Origin: Arsenicicoccus cauae
GTDB taxonomy: Bacteria; Actinomycetota; Actinomycetes; Actinomycetales; Dermatophilaceae
Length of the DNA: 64,000 bases
Assembly: GCF_009707125.1 (NCBI RefSeq)
Contig: NZ_WLVL01000007.1
Span: forward strand, 62,001-126,000
Reading direction: 5' to 3'
The notes under the pieces were generated by a model, which was given only the letters and a program-made list of their open reading frames with translations, had not been told where the DNA came from and made no database searches. A program made the translations under genes and the position numbers. The first letter of the stretch is position 1; each line of letters opens with the position of its first letter. Positions 1 through 7,959 of the stretch are shown here, one piece after another.

Positions 1-1
1 G

Positions 2-61
2 GCGTTCACGCGGTCGGTGGCGTGCGAGCGGGCGTTCTTCGACGCGGCATACGGCCAGTGA
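2..61 (+). CDS. C-terminal end of a truncated gene (TenA/thiaminase-like tail, tentative)
   Basis: The second frame is open from the window edge to TGA at 59-61 and reads AFTRSVACERAFFDAAYGQ. The spacing of F, E, F and A-x-Y resembles the last helix of TenA/thiaminase II proteins, which usually ends with an acidic-aromatic cluster near a D-x-AY. Only 19 residues are visible, so the family call is a guess from the tail alone; that a coding region ends here is somewhat more likely than the family name. Confidence 0.3.
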   Translation, partial: AFTRSVACERAFFDAAYGQ

Positions 62-204
62 GCCCGCTGCTCCGACACTGATCCGCCCGGGACCCGCCCG
101 GGATCTGGACGAGGGGCTGGCAAGACGCGATCAGGTCGGCGTCTCGGTCATGCTGGACGGGACCAGTCCACTCGCTCTCCGGGCCCGCCCGGTCAGGAGG
201 ATCC

Positions 205-657
205 ATGCACACCGAGCAGCGCCGCACCACCGCCACCCCCGACCAGGTCTGGGCGGTGCTCGCCGACGGGTGGACCTATCCCTGCTGGGTGGTGGGCGCC
301 TCGCGGATGCGCGCGGTGTCGGCCGACTGGCCCGCTGTCGGCGCACGCCTGCACCACTCGGTCGGCTCCTGGCCCGCGCTGCTGGACGACGAGACCGAGG
401 TGCGCGAGTGCGAGGTCGGGCGTCGGATCGTGCTGCTCGCCAAGGCTCGTCCGGTGATGGGGGTGGCCACGGTCGAGATCACCCTCGAGCCGCAGGACGG
501 CGGCACGCTGATCAGCATGCGGGAGGACGCGTCGCAGGGGCCTGGACGGTTCGTGCCGCGCCCGGTCCGGCAGGCCGGCATCGCTCGCCGCAACCACGAG
601 GCGCTGCTGCGCCTGACCCTCCTGGCCGAGCGACGGACCGGTCCTGGTCGCCACTGA
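205..657 (+). CDS. SRPBCC family protein (polyketide cyclase/START-like)
   Basis: 150 residues, the usual size for a single SRPBCC (START/Bet v1-like) domain, which forms a ligand-binding helix-grip fold. The N-terminus reads TATPDQVWAVLADGWTYPCW, the typical first strand and helix of the polyketide cyclase/dehydrase group, and the centre carries the alternating strands VGRRIVLLAKARP and VATVEITLEPQDGGTLISM. The ATG at 205 follows AGGAGG at 195-200. It converges on the oxidoreductase at 741-2495 with a 50-bp repeat array between them. The ligand is unknown; family assignment is good, function open. Confidence 0.8.
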   Translation: MHTEQRRTTATPDQVWAVLADGWTYPCWVVGASRMRAVSADWPAVGARLHHSVGSWPALLDDETEVRECEVGRRIVLLAKARPVMGVATVEITLEPQDGGTLISMREDASQGPGRFVPRPVRQAGIARRNHEALLRLTLLAERRTGPGRH

Positions 658-673
658 CGCGCACCTGATGCGT

Positions 674-790
674 ACCTACCGGGGGCGGGATCATCGACCT
701 GGGGGACGAAGCCCGGCTGATGCCCCTACCCCCGGCGGGATCATCGACCTTGGGGACGAAGCCCGGCTGATGCCCCTACCCCCGGTAGGT
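674..790 (+). repeat. 50-bp structured repeat array, locus 1 (two units, inverted ends)
   Basis: Two units with a 50-bp period (the GGGATCATCGACC block starts at 687 and 737). The array is bounded by the inverted ends ACCTACCGGGGG (674-685) and CCCCCGGTAGGT (779-790). Each unit can fold into an 8-bp stem with a 15-nt loop, for example 742-749 with 765-772 (one G-T, one A-C). It lies where the SRPBCC gene and the minus-strand oxidoreductase converge, and the oxidoreductase reads about 16 codons into it before its stop. Related arrays lie near 5661, 11276 and 55323. It may act as a bidirectional terminator or REP/BIME-like element. Confidence 0.85.
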
Positions 791-2495
791 CGGCGTAGAG
801 GCGGTGCAGCGCGGCGAGGGAGAGGCTGCGGACCGGGCGGCCCCACCAGCGGGAGTCCTGGAGGGCGGCCCGCGCGGCGAGGTAGCCGCAGCCGCCGTGC
901 ACCCCGCCCCCCGGGTGGGTGGCGGCACTGCCGAGGTAAAGACCCTCGACGTGCGTGCGCGGTCCCCCGAGTCCCGTGACGGGCCGCCAGATCGCCTGCT
1001 GGAAGAGCTGCATCGTGCCGCCACCAACTGCCCCGCTGCCCAGGTTGGCGTTGGCGGCGTGCAGGTCCTGGGGACGTTGGTCCCACCGGTCGACGAGGTG
1101 CTCGCGCCACCCCGGGGCCAGGTCGTCGAGCATGTCCTCGCACGCGTCCGTCAGGCGGTCGGCCGAGGCGGCGTCGGTGATACCCCGCGGCAGGTGGGTG
1201 TAGAGCCACAGCGCTTCGGTGCCCTCGGGCGAGCGCGACGGGTCGATCGTGGTCATCTGGCCGACCAGGGCGAACGGCCGCGAAGGCACCTGCCCAGACC
1301 CGAGGTCGGCGCTCCACCGGACGAGGCCCTGCCTGTCCTGGCCGGCGTGCACGACGGCCGCGCCGTGGGCGCGCTCGGCCACCCACGGCATCGGTGCGGA
1401 CAGGCGGTAGTTGAGCTTGAGCGTCGGCAGGTCCCACTCGAACCGGTCGAGGCGGGCCCTTAGCCCGGCCGGGACGGCCGAGGTGGGCAGCAGTCGGTCG
1501 TAGAGGTCGGGCGCGCTCGTGTCGGCGATGACGGCGCGACGCGCCCGGATGCGCCGGCCGTCGACGGTCTCGACGCCGTGCGCGCGCCCACCGGCCACGG
1601 CGATCCGCGCCACCTGCTGACCGGTCTCGAGGCGCGCGCCGGCGGCTCGGGCCCGAGAGGCGAGCGCGTCGGCCAGCCGTTGCGTCCCCCCGCGCGGCGA
1701 GGGGAAACCCACGTCCTGCGCGAGCATCGACATGATCCAGCCGAACAGCCCGCTGCCGGGTGCCTCTGGCGGGATGTCGGCGTGCATCGCGTTGCCGCTG
1801 AGGATCTGCCCCCCACGCGCGCCGTTGAACAGCTCGACCCCCATCCGGTCGACGGGCAGCAGCGCGAACCGCACGAAGTCCGGCACCTGCGTGGCCCCGA
1901 TGCGGGCCAGCAGCGGCCCCACGGACCTGACCGGTGGCCACCTGGTCAGCAGGCTGGCCAGCAGGGGCTCACGTATGGCGTCCCACTGTCGCACCAGGCG
2001 CAGCCAGGTGTCTCCGTCGCCGGGATGGTCGGCGTCCAGCAGCGCGGCCGTCGCCTCGGCGTCACCCTCCATGGTCGAGCCCTGGGCGTCATCGCCGGAC
2101 GCCACGTGCACGACCGGACGCTCGGCGTGCGCCCACTGCAGGCCGTGGGCGGTGAGGTCGAGCTCGCGCAGCACCGGCGACGCCGCGCCCAGGGGGTGGC
2201 AGGCGCTGAACTCGTCGAGAACCCATCCGTCGACGTCGCGGGACGACACGGCGCCGCCGAGGGTGTCGCGCGCCTCGAGCAGCAGCACGTCCCAGCCTGC
2301 GTCGGCGAGGGTGGCGGCGGCCACGAGGCCGTGGTGTCCGCCACCGACGATGACGGCGTCCACGACCTCGGCGCGCTTGCCGGTCGCACGGCTGCCCGGC
2401 GCGCGGGTCGTGCGGGTGCCCGTCGAGTCGGTCTCGCGGATGTCCGCTGCGATCCCGGTCCCGGAGCTGCGCCTGCTTGCGTCAGTGGTGGCCAT
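741..2495 (-). CDS. phytoene desaturase-like NAD(P)/FAD-dependent oxidoreductase
   Basis: 584 residues. After a low-complexity N-terminal extension of about 45 residues comes the FAD-binding Rossmann motif VIVGGGHHGLVAAATLADAG (about 49-68) followed by LLLEARDTLGGAVSS, the signature of the phytoene desaturase/amine-oxidase-like (CrtI/NOX) group. A C-terminal FAD segment (GLYLGSAATHPGGGVHGGCG) is also typical. The family oxidises or isomerises hydrophobic substrates, but no carotenoid genes lie nearby, so the substrate is unknown. The last residues (VGASAGLRPQGR) are read from the 50-bp repeat at 741-790, which seems to have replaced the native end. ATG 2493-2495; alternative starts further in would drop the extension. 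Confidence 0.85.
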   Translation of the reverse strand: MATTDASRRSSGTGIAADIRETDSTGTRTTRAPGSRATGKRAEVVDAVIVGGGHHGLVAAATLADAGWDVLLLEARDTLGGAVSSRDVDGWVLDEFSACHPLGAASPVLRELDLTAHGLQWAHAERPVVHVASGDDAQGSTMEGDAEATAALLDADHPGDGDTWLRLVRQWDAIREPLLASLLTRWPPVRSVGPLLARIGATQVPDFVRFALLPVDRMGVELFNGARGGQILSGNAMHADIPPEAPGSGLFGWIMSMLAQDVGFPSPRGGTQRLADALASRARAAGARLETGQQVARIAVAGGRAHGVETVDGRRIRARRAVIADTSAPDLYDRLLPTSAVPAGLRARLDRFEWDLPTLKLNYRLSAPMPWVAERAHGAAVVHAGQDRQGLVRWSADLGSGQVPSRPFALVGQMTTIDPSRSPEGTEALWLYTHLPRGITDAASADRLTDACEDMLDDLAPGWREHLVDRWDQRPQDLHAANANLGSGAVGGGTMQLFQQAIWRPVTGLGGPRTHVEGLYLGSAATHPGGGVHGGCGYLAARAALQDSRWWGRPVRSLSLAALHRLYADLPGVGASAGLRPQGR

Positions 2496-2593
2496 GGTTC
2501 ACCCATGCCCCGCCCGACCCTGCTCGACACCCGCCCGACCCTTCGCGCTGCCGCGCGAAGGGGCCTGCTCTGCCGGATCTGCCCCGACGGCCG

Positions 2594-3910
2594 TCAGCTG
2601 CCCACGGCTCGCCCCCACTGCAGGGACGCCTGGTCGGCGGCCCGCCGGCCGCGGTCCCAGCCCTCACGATCGCGCCCGAGCGACATGGACACGTGACGCA
2701 CCCGGGGGAAGAGCTCCTCGACATACGACTCGACCGCCTCGGTGCGCTCCTGGAGCACCGGCACCAGCTCGCGACCTCCCGCGGCGGACATCTCCTCGGC
2801 GGCCTGGGCGGTCTCGGCGGCGGTCACCTCAGCCAGCCGCTCGCCGATGCGGGCGCCGAAGGCGGCGAGGAAGGACTGGCGGAAGCTGCGCGTCCGGGAT
2901 CCGCCGCGCCAGTCGAGCCGCTTGCCCTCGGCGTGCATCGCGCGGGTCGCCTGGACGAGCAGCGAGGTGTAGAGGGTCTCGACGGCGTCCAGGTCGTGGG
3001 GGAACCCGAGCAGCGTCACGTAGCCGTCCTCCTTGGCCCACACGCTCCTCGACCGGTTGGCGTCGGCGACCGCCCCGAGGAGCATGACCTTCTCCCGCAC
3101 GTACGGCGTCTCCATCCACAGCCGCCGCCCGTCCGGTCGCTCGTCCCCGCCGACCGGGGCGCTCGCCGCCAGCACCGCGTGGTCGATGCTGTGCCGGGCC
3201 ATGAGGGCCTGGGCCCCGGCGGTGAAGGTCTCGGCCTCCGCCTCGTAGGGCGTCGACTCGGCCTTGGCCAGCAGCTGCCGCACGCGCGCCAGGACCTTGT
3301 CGTCCACGTCGACCGGTGTCGACGCGGACCGGGACGTCGCCTCGCCCGGCCTGGCGCCGAGCTGCTGCATGGCGGGCAGCGACCGCAGGACATGCTCGAG
3401 CCGCAGTGCCACCTCGTAGCCGATCGCCTCGCTGCCCCACTGCCCGACCCGGGCGGTCAGGCAGGAGTCCGTGGTCGACCACCAGACGGAGGCCTCGGCG
3501 AGCTCGAGCTGGTCGTGCCAGCGCTGCTCGACCCTCGCCCGTGGGTAGGCGGCCAGGTCCGCGGCCATCACGTCGCCCAGCAGCTCGACGACGCGGGTGA
3601 CCGTCTCGGGCTCGGCCCGCACGTGCCGGGCGGACCGGCCCACCAGGTGGTGCAGGTCCATGGGCTGCCAGCCGGTGCGCCAGCGCTCGTCGAGCGCCAG
3701 CCTCAGCCGAGTGGTCAGCGTCTGCTCGACCACCGCCCGGCCGCCGGTCGCGTGGGCGAGCGTCACCAGGTCGACGACGGCGTCGTCGAGGGCCCAGACG
3801 GACCCGCCCATCAGCGCCCGGACCCCGTCCAGCGCCAGGTCATCCGCCCGCGCGGCCACCTCGTCCTTGTCGGGTCGCGTGGACGACCCTGCTCGTTGCT
3901 GCCTGCTCAC
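2594..3910 (-). CDS. DUF2786 domain-containing protein
   Basis: 438 residues, cytosolic, no membrane segments. Around residues 205-245 it has VLARVRQLLAKAESTPYEAE followed by AETFTAGAQALMARHSID, the hallmark of DUF2786, a domain of unknown biochemical role common in actinobacteria. The N-terminal half is Trp/His-rich and helical, the C-terminal part Glu-rich. The GTG start at 3908-3910 has GAGAGG about 8 bases upstream. It is divergent from the symporter at 4100 across a short AT-richer spacer. Function unknown; family call secure. Confidence 0.85.
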   Translation of the reverse strand: MSRQQRAGSSTRPDKDEVAARADDLALDGVRALMGGSVWALDDAVVDLVTLAHATGGRAVVEQTLTTRLRLALDERWRTGWQPMDLHHLVGRSARHVRAEPETVTRVVELLGDVMAADLAAYPRARVEQRWHDQLELAEASVWWSTTDSCLTARVGQWGSEAIGYEVALRLEHVLRSLPAMQQLGARPGEATSRSASTPVDVDDKVLARVRQLLAKAESTPYEAEAETFTAGAQALMARHSIDHAVLAASAPVGGDERPDGRRLWMETPYVREKVMLLGAVADANRSRSVWAKEDGYVTLLGFPHDLDAVETLYTSLLVQATRAMHAEGKRLDWRGGSRTRSFRQSFLAAFGARIGERLAEVTAAETAQAAEEMSAAGGRELVPVLQERTEAVESYVEELFPRVRHVSMSLGRDREGWDRGRRAADQASLQWGRAVGS

Positions 3911-4099
3911 CGTGACACCTCTCAGAACACCTCAGGACCGTTCGCCGGTCCAGCTCGTCGCCCCCAGTCCTGACAGCACCCACTCAACCACGGGGGTCCG
4001 ACATACCCTCTCCCACCACCCCGGGGAATAATCTGATGTTATGACTGATTGGTGCTGACGTTATCCTCGTCCGCCCCACCCCCGCCGGAGAAGGTCCCT

Positions 4100-5473
4100 A
4101 TGTCCACGACCGCGAGCGCCACGCCCACAAGGCGTCGTCGCCTCCCGTCCTTCAGCATCCAGATCCTGATCGCCCTCGTCCTGGGCCTCGTCCTCGGTTG
4201 GGTGGCCCTCACCATGGGCCCGACCGCCGGCGGCGACGACAACTGGCTGACCGTCGTGCTCGACACGATCGGGTCGACCTTCGTCACCCTCCTCAAGGCA
4301 CTGGTCCCGCCGCTGATCATCACCGCCATCATCGCCTCGATCGCCAACCTGCGCGGTGTCGCCAACGCGGCCCGCCTGGCCGGCAAGACCCTCGTGTGGT
4401 TCGGCATCACGGCGCTGGTCTCGGTGATCATCGGCATCGTCCTCGGCCTGATCGTCCAGCCGGGTCGCCACACGAGCGTGAGCCAGAGCTCCGCCAAGGC
4501 GCCGAGCACGCAGGGCGGCTGGCTCGACTTCATCGACCAGCTGGTCCCCGGCAACTTCCTGGGCCTGTCGGTGAGCTCCCACCCCGTCACCGGCCCCGGC
4601 GGCGCCCTCACCTCGGTCGACACCAGCGTGAGCTTCAAGGCGCTCCAGCTGGTCGTCATCGCGCTCGTCGTGGGCATCGCCGCGCTCAAGGTCGGCAAGG
4701 CCGCCGAGCCGTTCCTGGCCTTCAACGCCTCCGCGCTCGCCATCGTGCAGAAGGTACTGTGGTGGGTCATCCTGCTCGCCCCGATCGGCACCGTCGGCCT
4801 CATCGGCCGCGCGATCGCGACCTACGGCTGGTCCTCGCTGACCCAGCTCGGCACCTTCGCGCTCGCGATCTACGCCGGGCTGCTGATCGTGCTGCTCGTG
4901 CTCTACCCCGCGCTGCTCCTGGCCCACGGCCTCTCCCCGCGCAGCTACTTCCGCGGCGCCTGGCCGGCCATCCAGCTCGCCTTCGTCTCCCGGTCGTCCC
5001 TCGGGACCCTGCCCGTCACCCAGCGCGTGACCGAGTCCCTGGGTGTGCCGCGCGAGTATGCCGCCTTCGCCTCACCTCTGGCGGCCACGACCAAGATGGA
5101 CGGCTGCGCCGCGATCTACCCCGCGATCGCCGCGATCTTCGTGGCGCAGTTCTTCGGCGTCGACCTCGGCCCGCTGGACTACCTGCTCATCGTCGTGGTG
5201 TCGGTCATCGGCTCGGCCGCGACCGCCGGCCTGACCGGCGCGATCGTGATGCTGACCCTCACCCTGTCCACGCTGGGCCTGCCCCTCGCCGGCGTCGGGC
5301 TCCTGCTCGCGATCGACCCGATCCTCGACATGGGGCGCACGGCGGTCAACGTCGCGGGCCAGGTGCTCGTGCAGATCATCGTCGCGCGACGCGAGGGCAT
5401 CCTCGACGAGGACGAGTTCGCCCGGGCCGAGCCCATCTCGATGGACTCGCGGCCTGCGCTGGCCCACGCCTGA
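4100..5473 (+). CDS. dicarboxylate/amino acid:cation symporter (DAACS/SLC1 family)
   Basis: 457 residues, strongly hydrophobic, with the repeated helices of the glutamate/aspartate/dicarboxylate:Na+(H+) symporter fold. The second half shows the HP1 serine-rich region (LAFVSRSSLGTLPVTQRVTE), the TM7-like TTKMDGCAAIYPAIAAIFVA and the HP2/TM8 part (GLPLAGVGLLLAIDPILDMG). It probably imports C4-dicarboxylates or acidic amino acids. I start at ATG 4100 rather than an upstream in-frame GTG at 4049 because GGAGAAGG at 4087-4094 is well placed. A strong hairpin terminator follows. Its nearness to the aminotransferase remnant and gabD-like gene hints at amino-acid catabolism, but the substrate is inferred only from family. 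Confidence 0.88.
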   Translation: MSTTASATPTRRRRLPSFSIQILIALVLGLVLGWVALTMGPTAGGDDNWLTVVLDTIGSTFVTLLKALVPPLIITAIIASIANLRGVANAARLAGKTLVWFGITALVSVIIGIVLGLIVQPGRHTSVSQSSAKAPSTQGGWLDFIDQLVPGNFLGLSVSSHPVTGPGGALTSVDTSVSFKALQLVVIALVVGIAALKVGKAAEPFLAFNASALAIVQKVLWWVILLAPIGTVGLIGRAIATYGWSSLTQLGTFALAIYAGLLIVLLVLYPALLLAHGLSPRSYFRGAWPAIQLAFVSRSSLGTLPVTQRVTESLGVPREYAAFASPLAATTKMDGCAAIYPAIAAIFVAQFFGVDLGPLDYLLIVVVSVIGSAATAGLTGAIVMLTLTLSTLGLPLAGVGLLLAIDPILDMGRTAVNVAGQVLVQIIVARREGILDEDEFARAEPISMDSRPALAHA

Positions 5474-5525
5474 CGGCGCAACCGGGCAACGGTCCGGCGG
5501 CTCATCAGCACTGACAGTCCGTATG

Positions 5526-5561
5526 GCGAGCGCCCACCCCATCCGGGGGCCGGGCGCTCGC
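5526..5561 (+). terminator. hairpin terminator after the symporter
   Basis: Perfect 10-bp stem GCGAGCGCCC (5526-5535) / GGGCGCTCGC (5552-5561) with a 16-nt loop, 50 bases after the symporter stop. No long T-run follows, as is usual for high-GC actinobacterial terminators. Confidence 0.7.
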
Positions 5562-5647
5562 GCGGGACTGCGGTGGGATGGGGGGGGTTCGCAGTGGCGG
5601 GCTGGTCTCGTGCTGCGGGGTGAGACGGGTGGGGGAGGGTGAGGCGG

Positions 5648-5665
5648 GTCCGCCGCACGGCGGAC
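5648..5665. other. perfect short hairpin next to the repeat array
   Basis: GTCCGCCG CA CGGCGGAC: 8-bp arms at 5648-5655 and 5658-5665 with a 2-nt loop, abutting the 50-bp repeat array on its left. It lies in a G-rich non-coding stretch (5562-5660) in which I see no gene. Confidence 0.5.
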
Positions 5666-5797
5666 GAGGGCCGGCTGATGCCCTTACCCCCGGCGGGATC
5701 ATCAGCCTGGCGAACGAAGCCCGGCTGATGCCCTTACCCCCGGCGGGATCATCAGCCTGGGGGACGAAGCCCGGCTGATGCCCTTACCCCCGGCAGG
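5661..5797 (+). repeat. 50-bp structured repeat array, locus 2 (about 2.7 units)
   Basis: Tandem units of exactly 50 bp (GGGATCATCAGCC at 5695 and 5745). Here the stem arms are CATCAGCC/GGCTGATG (5700-5707 with 5723-5730, and 5750-5757 with 5773-5780), perfect pairing around a 15-nt loop. The array ends right where a truncated aminotransferase gene begins, so it marks the deletion junction. Unlike the other loci it does not sit between convergent genes. Confidence 0.85.
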
Positions 5798-6105
5798 GAA
5801 AGCCGGTGCGGGTGTCGACCACGTTGACCAGCGGCTCGCCGGTGACGTGCGCGGCGGCCTCGGGCCCATGCCGGGCGTCGAGATCGCGACGCCCGGCGGC
5901 CGCCCGGACACGGCGACCGCCGTGGCCGTCCAGCAGGCCGCGAGTCGTCACCGCCGGCTCACCCTCACGTGCATGCGGTCCGCTCGGTAACGTGGTCCGG
6001 GTCATGCCCGCGCTCGTCGTCTCCATGGAGGAGACCGATCTCGGGCTGGACAGGTTCCGGGCCTCCGTCGAGGAGGTCACCGGGGCCGCGGGCAGCGACC
6101 GCTGA
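5794..6105 (+). pseudogene. 3' remnant of a class III aminotransferase (GabT/DoeD-like), frameshifted
   Basis: Two adjoining frames together read like the last 90-100 residues of a GabT-type PLP aminotransferase. First GDVRGGLGPMPGVEIATPGG and PDTATAVAVQQAASRH up to LTLTC at 5972, then, after a 4-base TGCA duplication (TGCATGC, 5970-5976), CGPLGNVVRVMPALVVS and GLDRFRASVEEV to the stop at 6103-6105. In GabT the matching segment is GDVRG..AM..IE...PG..PDA... followed by LTCGxxGNVxRxxPPLxI. The whole catalytic part, including the PLP lysine, is missing: the gene was cut at the repeat array. The dehydrogenase that would use its product starts 42 bases on. It could be from a GABA transaminase or the related DABA transaminase of ectoine breakdown. 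Confidence 0.8.
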
Positions 6106-6147
6106 TCAGATCGACCACCGAGCACGACACCCTCCAGGAGGTCCCCG

Positions 6148-7644
6148 ATGACCGTGCAGCTCGTCACCGCGTCCGACGCCGAGTCCCAGCGGGCGCAGGA
6201 GGTGGTCGCCGACGTCCCCACCGGCCTGTTCATCGACGGTGAGTGGTGCGACGCGGCGTCCGGCAAGACCCACGACGTCGTCAACCCCGCCACCGAGCAG
6301 GTCATCGCGACCATCGCCGACGGGGGTCCCGAGGACGCCCGCCGCGCCATCGAGGCGGCCGCCGCGGCCCAGCGCGACTGGGGTCGCACCGCCCCGCGGG
6401 AGCGCAGCGAGATCCTGCGCCGCGCCTACGACCTCATCATGGAGCGGCAGGACGACCTGGCGCTGGTCATGACCAGCGAGATGGGCAAGCCCGTCGCCGA
6501 GGCCAAGGGCGAGGTCGCCTACGCCGCGGAGTTCTTGCGGTGGTTCTCGGAGGAGGCGGTCCGCATCGGCGGAGACATGATGCTCTCCGGCGACGGCTTG
6601 ACCCGGATCTTCGTGTCCCGCCAGCCGATCGGCCCGTGCGTGCTGGTCACGCCGTGGAACTTCCCGCTCGCCATGGCCACCCGCAAGATCGGCCCCGCCA
6701 TCGCGGCCGGCTGCACGATGGTCTTCAAGCCTGCCCACCTGACGCCGTTGTCGAGCTTCGCCCTGGTCGACATCCTGGTCGAGGCGGGCCTGCCCGCCGG
6801 GGTCCTCAACGTCGTGTGCTCCTCCGACGCCGGCTCGGTCGTCGAGCCGTGGATGAGCAGCGGTCTGGCCCGCAAGGTCTCGTTCACCGGCTCGACCGCC
6901 GTCGGCGTGAAGCTCCTCGAGCAGGCGTCGCAGCACGTCATGCGCTCCTCGATGGAGCTCGGCGGCAACGCGCCGTTCATCGTGTGCGAGGACGCCGACC
7001 TCGACAAGGCCGTCGACGGCCTGATGATCGCCAAGATGCGCAACATGGGTGAGGCCTGCACGGCCGCCAACCGGATCTTCGTCCACCGCTCCGTGCACGA
7101 CGCGCTCGCGGACAAGCTGGCCGAGCGCATGGGCGCCCTGTCGGTCGGCGACGGCCTGGCCGAGGGCGTGCAGGTGGGTCCGCTCATCGAGCCCAAGGCC
7201 CTCGACAAGGTGGTGAAGCTCGTGACCGACGCCGTGGACCGCGGCGCCGAGGTACGGTGCGGCGGCGACCGTCCCAAGGGTGCCGGCTACTTCTACCCGC
7301 CGACGGTCCTCACCGGCGTCGACCCCGGCTCGGCGCTCATGGAGCAGGAGATCTTCGGCCCCGTTGCCCCGCTCATCCCCTACGACACCGACGACGAGGT
7401 GGTCGAGCTCGCCAACGCCACCCCGTGGGGGCTCATGGGCTACGTCTACACCGAGAGCCTAGAGCGGGCTTTCCGCCTCGGTGAGGCCATCGAGACCGGG
7501 ATGGTCGGCCTCAACACCGGTCTCGTGTCCAACCCCGCCGCGCCCTTCGGCGGCGTCAAGGCGTCGGGGCTGGGGCGCGAGGGCGGCAAGCTCGGTATAG
7601 AGGAGTTCCTCGAGGTCAAGTACCTCGCCGCCCCCCGGACCTGA
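6148..7644 (+). CDS. gabD: NAD(P)-dependent succinate-semialdehyde-type dehydrogenase (GabD/DoeC-like)
   Basis: 498 residues, full-length aldehyde dehydrogenase. The cofactor region LVTPWNFPLAMATRKIGPA (about residue 170), the glycine motif FTGSTAVG, the general-base Glu in MELGGNAPF and the catalytic Cys in GEACTAANRI are all present, and the C-terminal GLNTGLVSNPAAPFGGVKAS and GREGG match succinate-semialdehyde dehydrogenases. It would oxidise succinate (or aspartate) semialdehyde in GABA or ectoine catabolism. ATG 6148 follows AGGAGG. It sits between a decayed class III aminotransferase and a decayed M24 peptidase, so the pathway that made its substrate may be lost. The DoeC (aspartate-semialdehyde) role is the main alternative. 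Confidence 0.88.
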   Translation: MTVQLVTASDAESQRAQEVVADVPTGLFIDGEWCDAASGKTHDVVNPATEQVIATIADGGPEDARRAIEAAAAAQRDWGRTAPRERSEILRRAYDLIMERQDDLALVMTSEMGKPVAEAKGEVAYAAEFLRWFSEEAVRIGGDMMLSGDGLTRIFVSRQPIGPCVLVTPWNFPLAMATRKIGPAIAAGCTMVFKPAHLTPLSSFALVDILVEAGLPAGVLNVVCSSDAGSVVEPWMSSGLARKVSFTGSTAVGVKLLEQASQHVMRSSMELGGNAPFIVCEDADLDKAVDGLMIAKMRNMGEACTAANRIFVHRSVHDALADKLAERMGALSVGDGLAEGVQVGPLIEPKALDKVVKLVTDAVDRGAEVRCGGDRPKGAGYFYPPTVLTGVDPGSALMEQEIFGPVAPLIPYDTDDEVVELANATPWGLMGYVYTESLERAFRLGEAIETGMVGLNTGLVSNPAAPFGGVKASGLGREGGKLGIEEFLEVKYLAAPRT

Positions 7645-7660
7645 CGAGGAGCGCGGGACG

Positions 7661-7863
7661 ATGACCTCCACCCCCGAGGAGTCCACGGATCGGCTCGCTG
7701 CGGTCCGAGCCCGTATGGCGCACCAGGGGCTGGCCGCACGCGTGGTCACCGACCCGCCAACCTGTTCTACCTGACCGGCGACAACGCGTGGTCCTTCTCC
7801 ACCCCGCAGCTGCGCACGTGCCCTCCGAGGGCAAGTTGGGCGCGACTCATTTCCTCCGGCTAG
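7661..7863 (+). pseudogene. 5' remnant of an M24 peptidase / ectoine-hydrolase-like gene, frameshifted
   Basis: ATG 7661, with GAGGAGCG upstream, opens MTSTPEESTDRLAAVRARMA then LAARVVTDPP, and a one-base loss near 7755 shifts the rest (NLFYLTGDNAWSFSTPQ) into another frame. This is the start of Xaa-Pro aminopeptidase/creatinase-like M24 proteins, and the ANLxYLTGxxAWSFYxPQ-like pattern is best known to me from ectoine hydrolase DoeA/EutD. After PQ the homology stops, GC content falls and the formaldehyde-dehydrogenase block begins. The metal-binding catalytic domain is absent. It is 16 bases behind the dehydrogenase, so it was probably its operon partner. Confidence 0.72.
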
Positions 7864-7959
7864 CTAGCCCCCGGGTTCGGCTTGATTTGCCTACGACCCC
7901 CTCGTTCGGTGGGGAGGGTAGGGTCTGGAAAGTCACCACACAACGATTGGAGATTCACC

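Noticed and set aside
674-790. Repeat array as an insertion sequence or CRISPR
   Set aside because: No transposase and no spacers; 50-bp units are head-to-tail and recur at gene ends.
4049-4099. Upstream GTG start of the symporter
   Set aside because: ATG 4100 has GGAGAAGG at the right distance; the extension is Pro/Ser-rich without a ribosome site.
5784-6000. Minus-strand frame ending GEPLVNVVDTRTGFPCRG, like the end of a hydroxyacid dehydrogenase
   Set aside because: The plus strand over the same bases gives a longer and more specific match to the GabT tail, with a plausible 4-base duplication.
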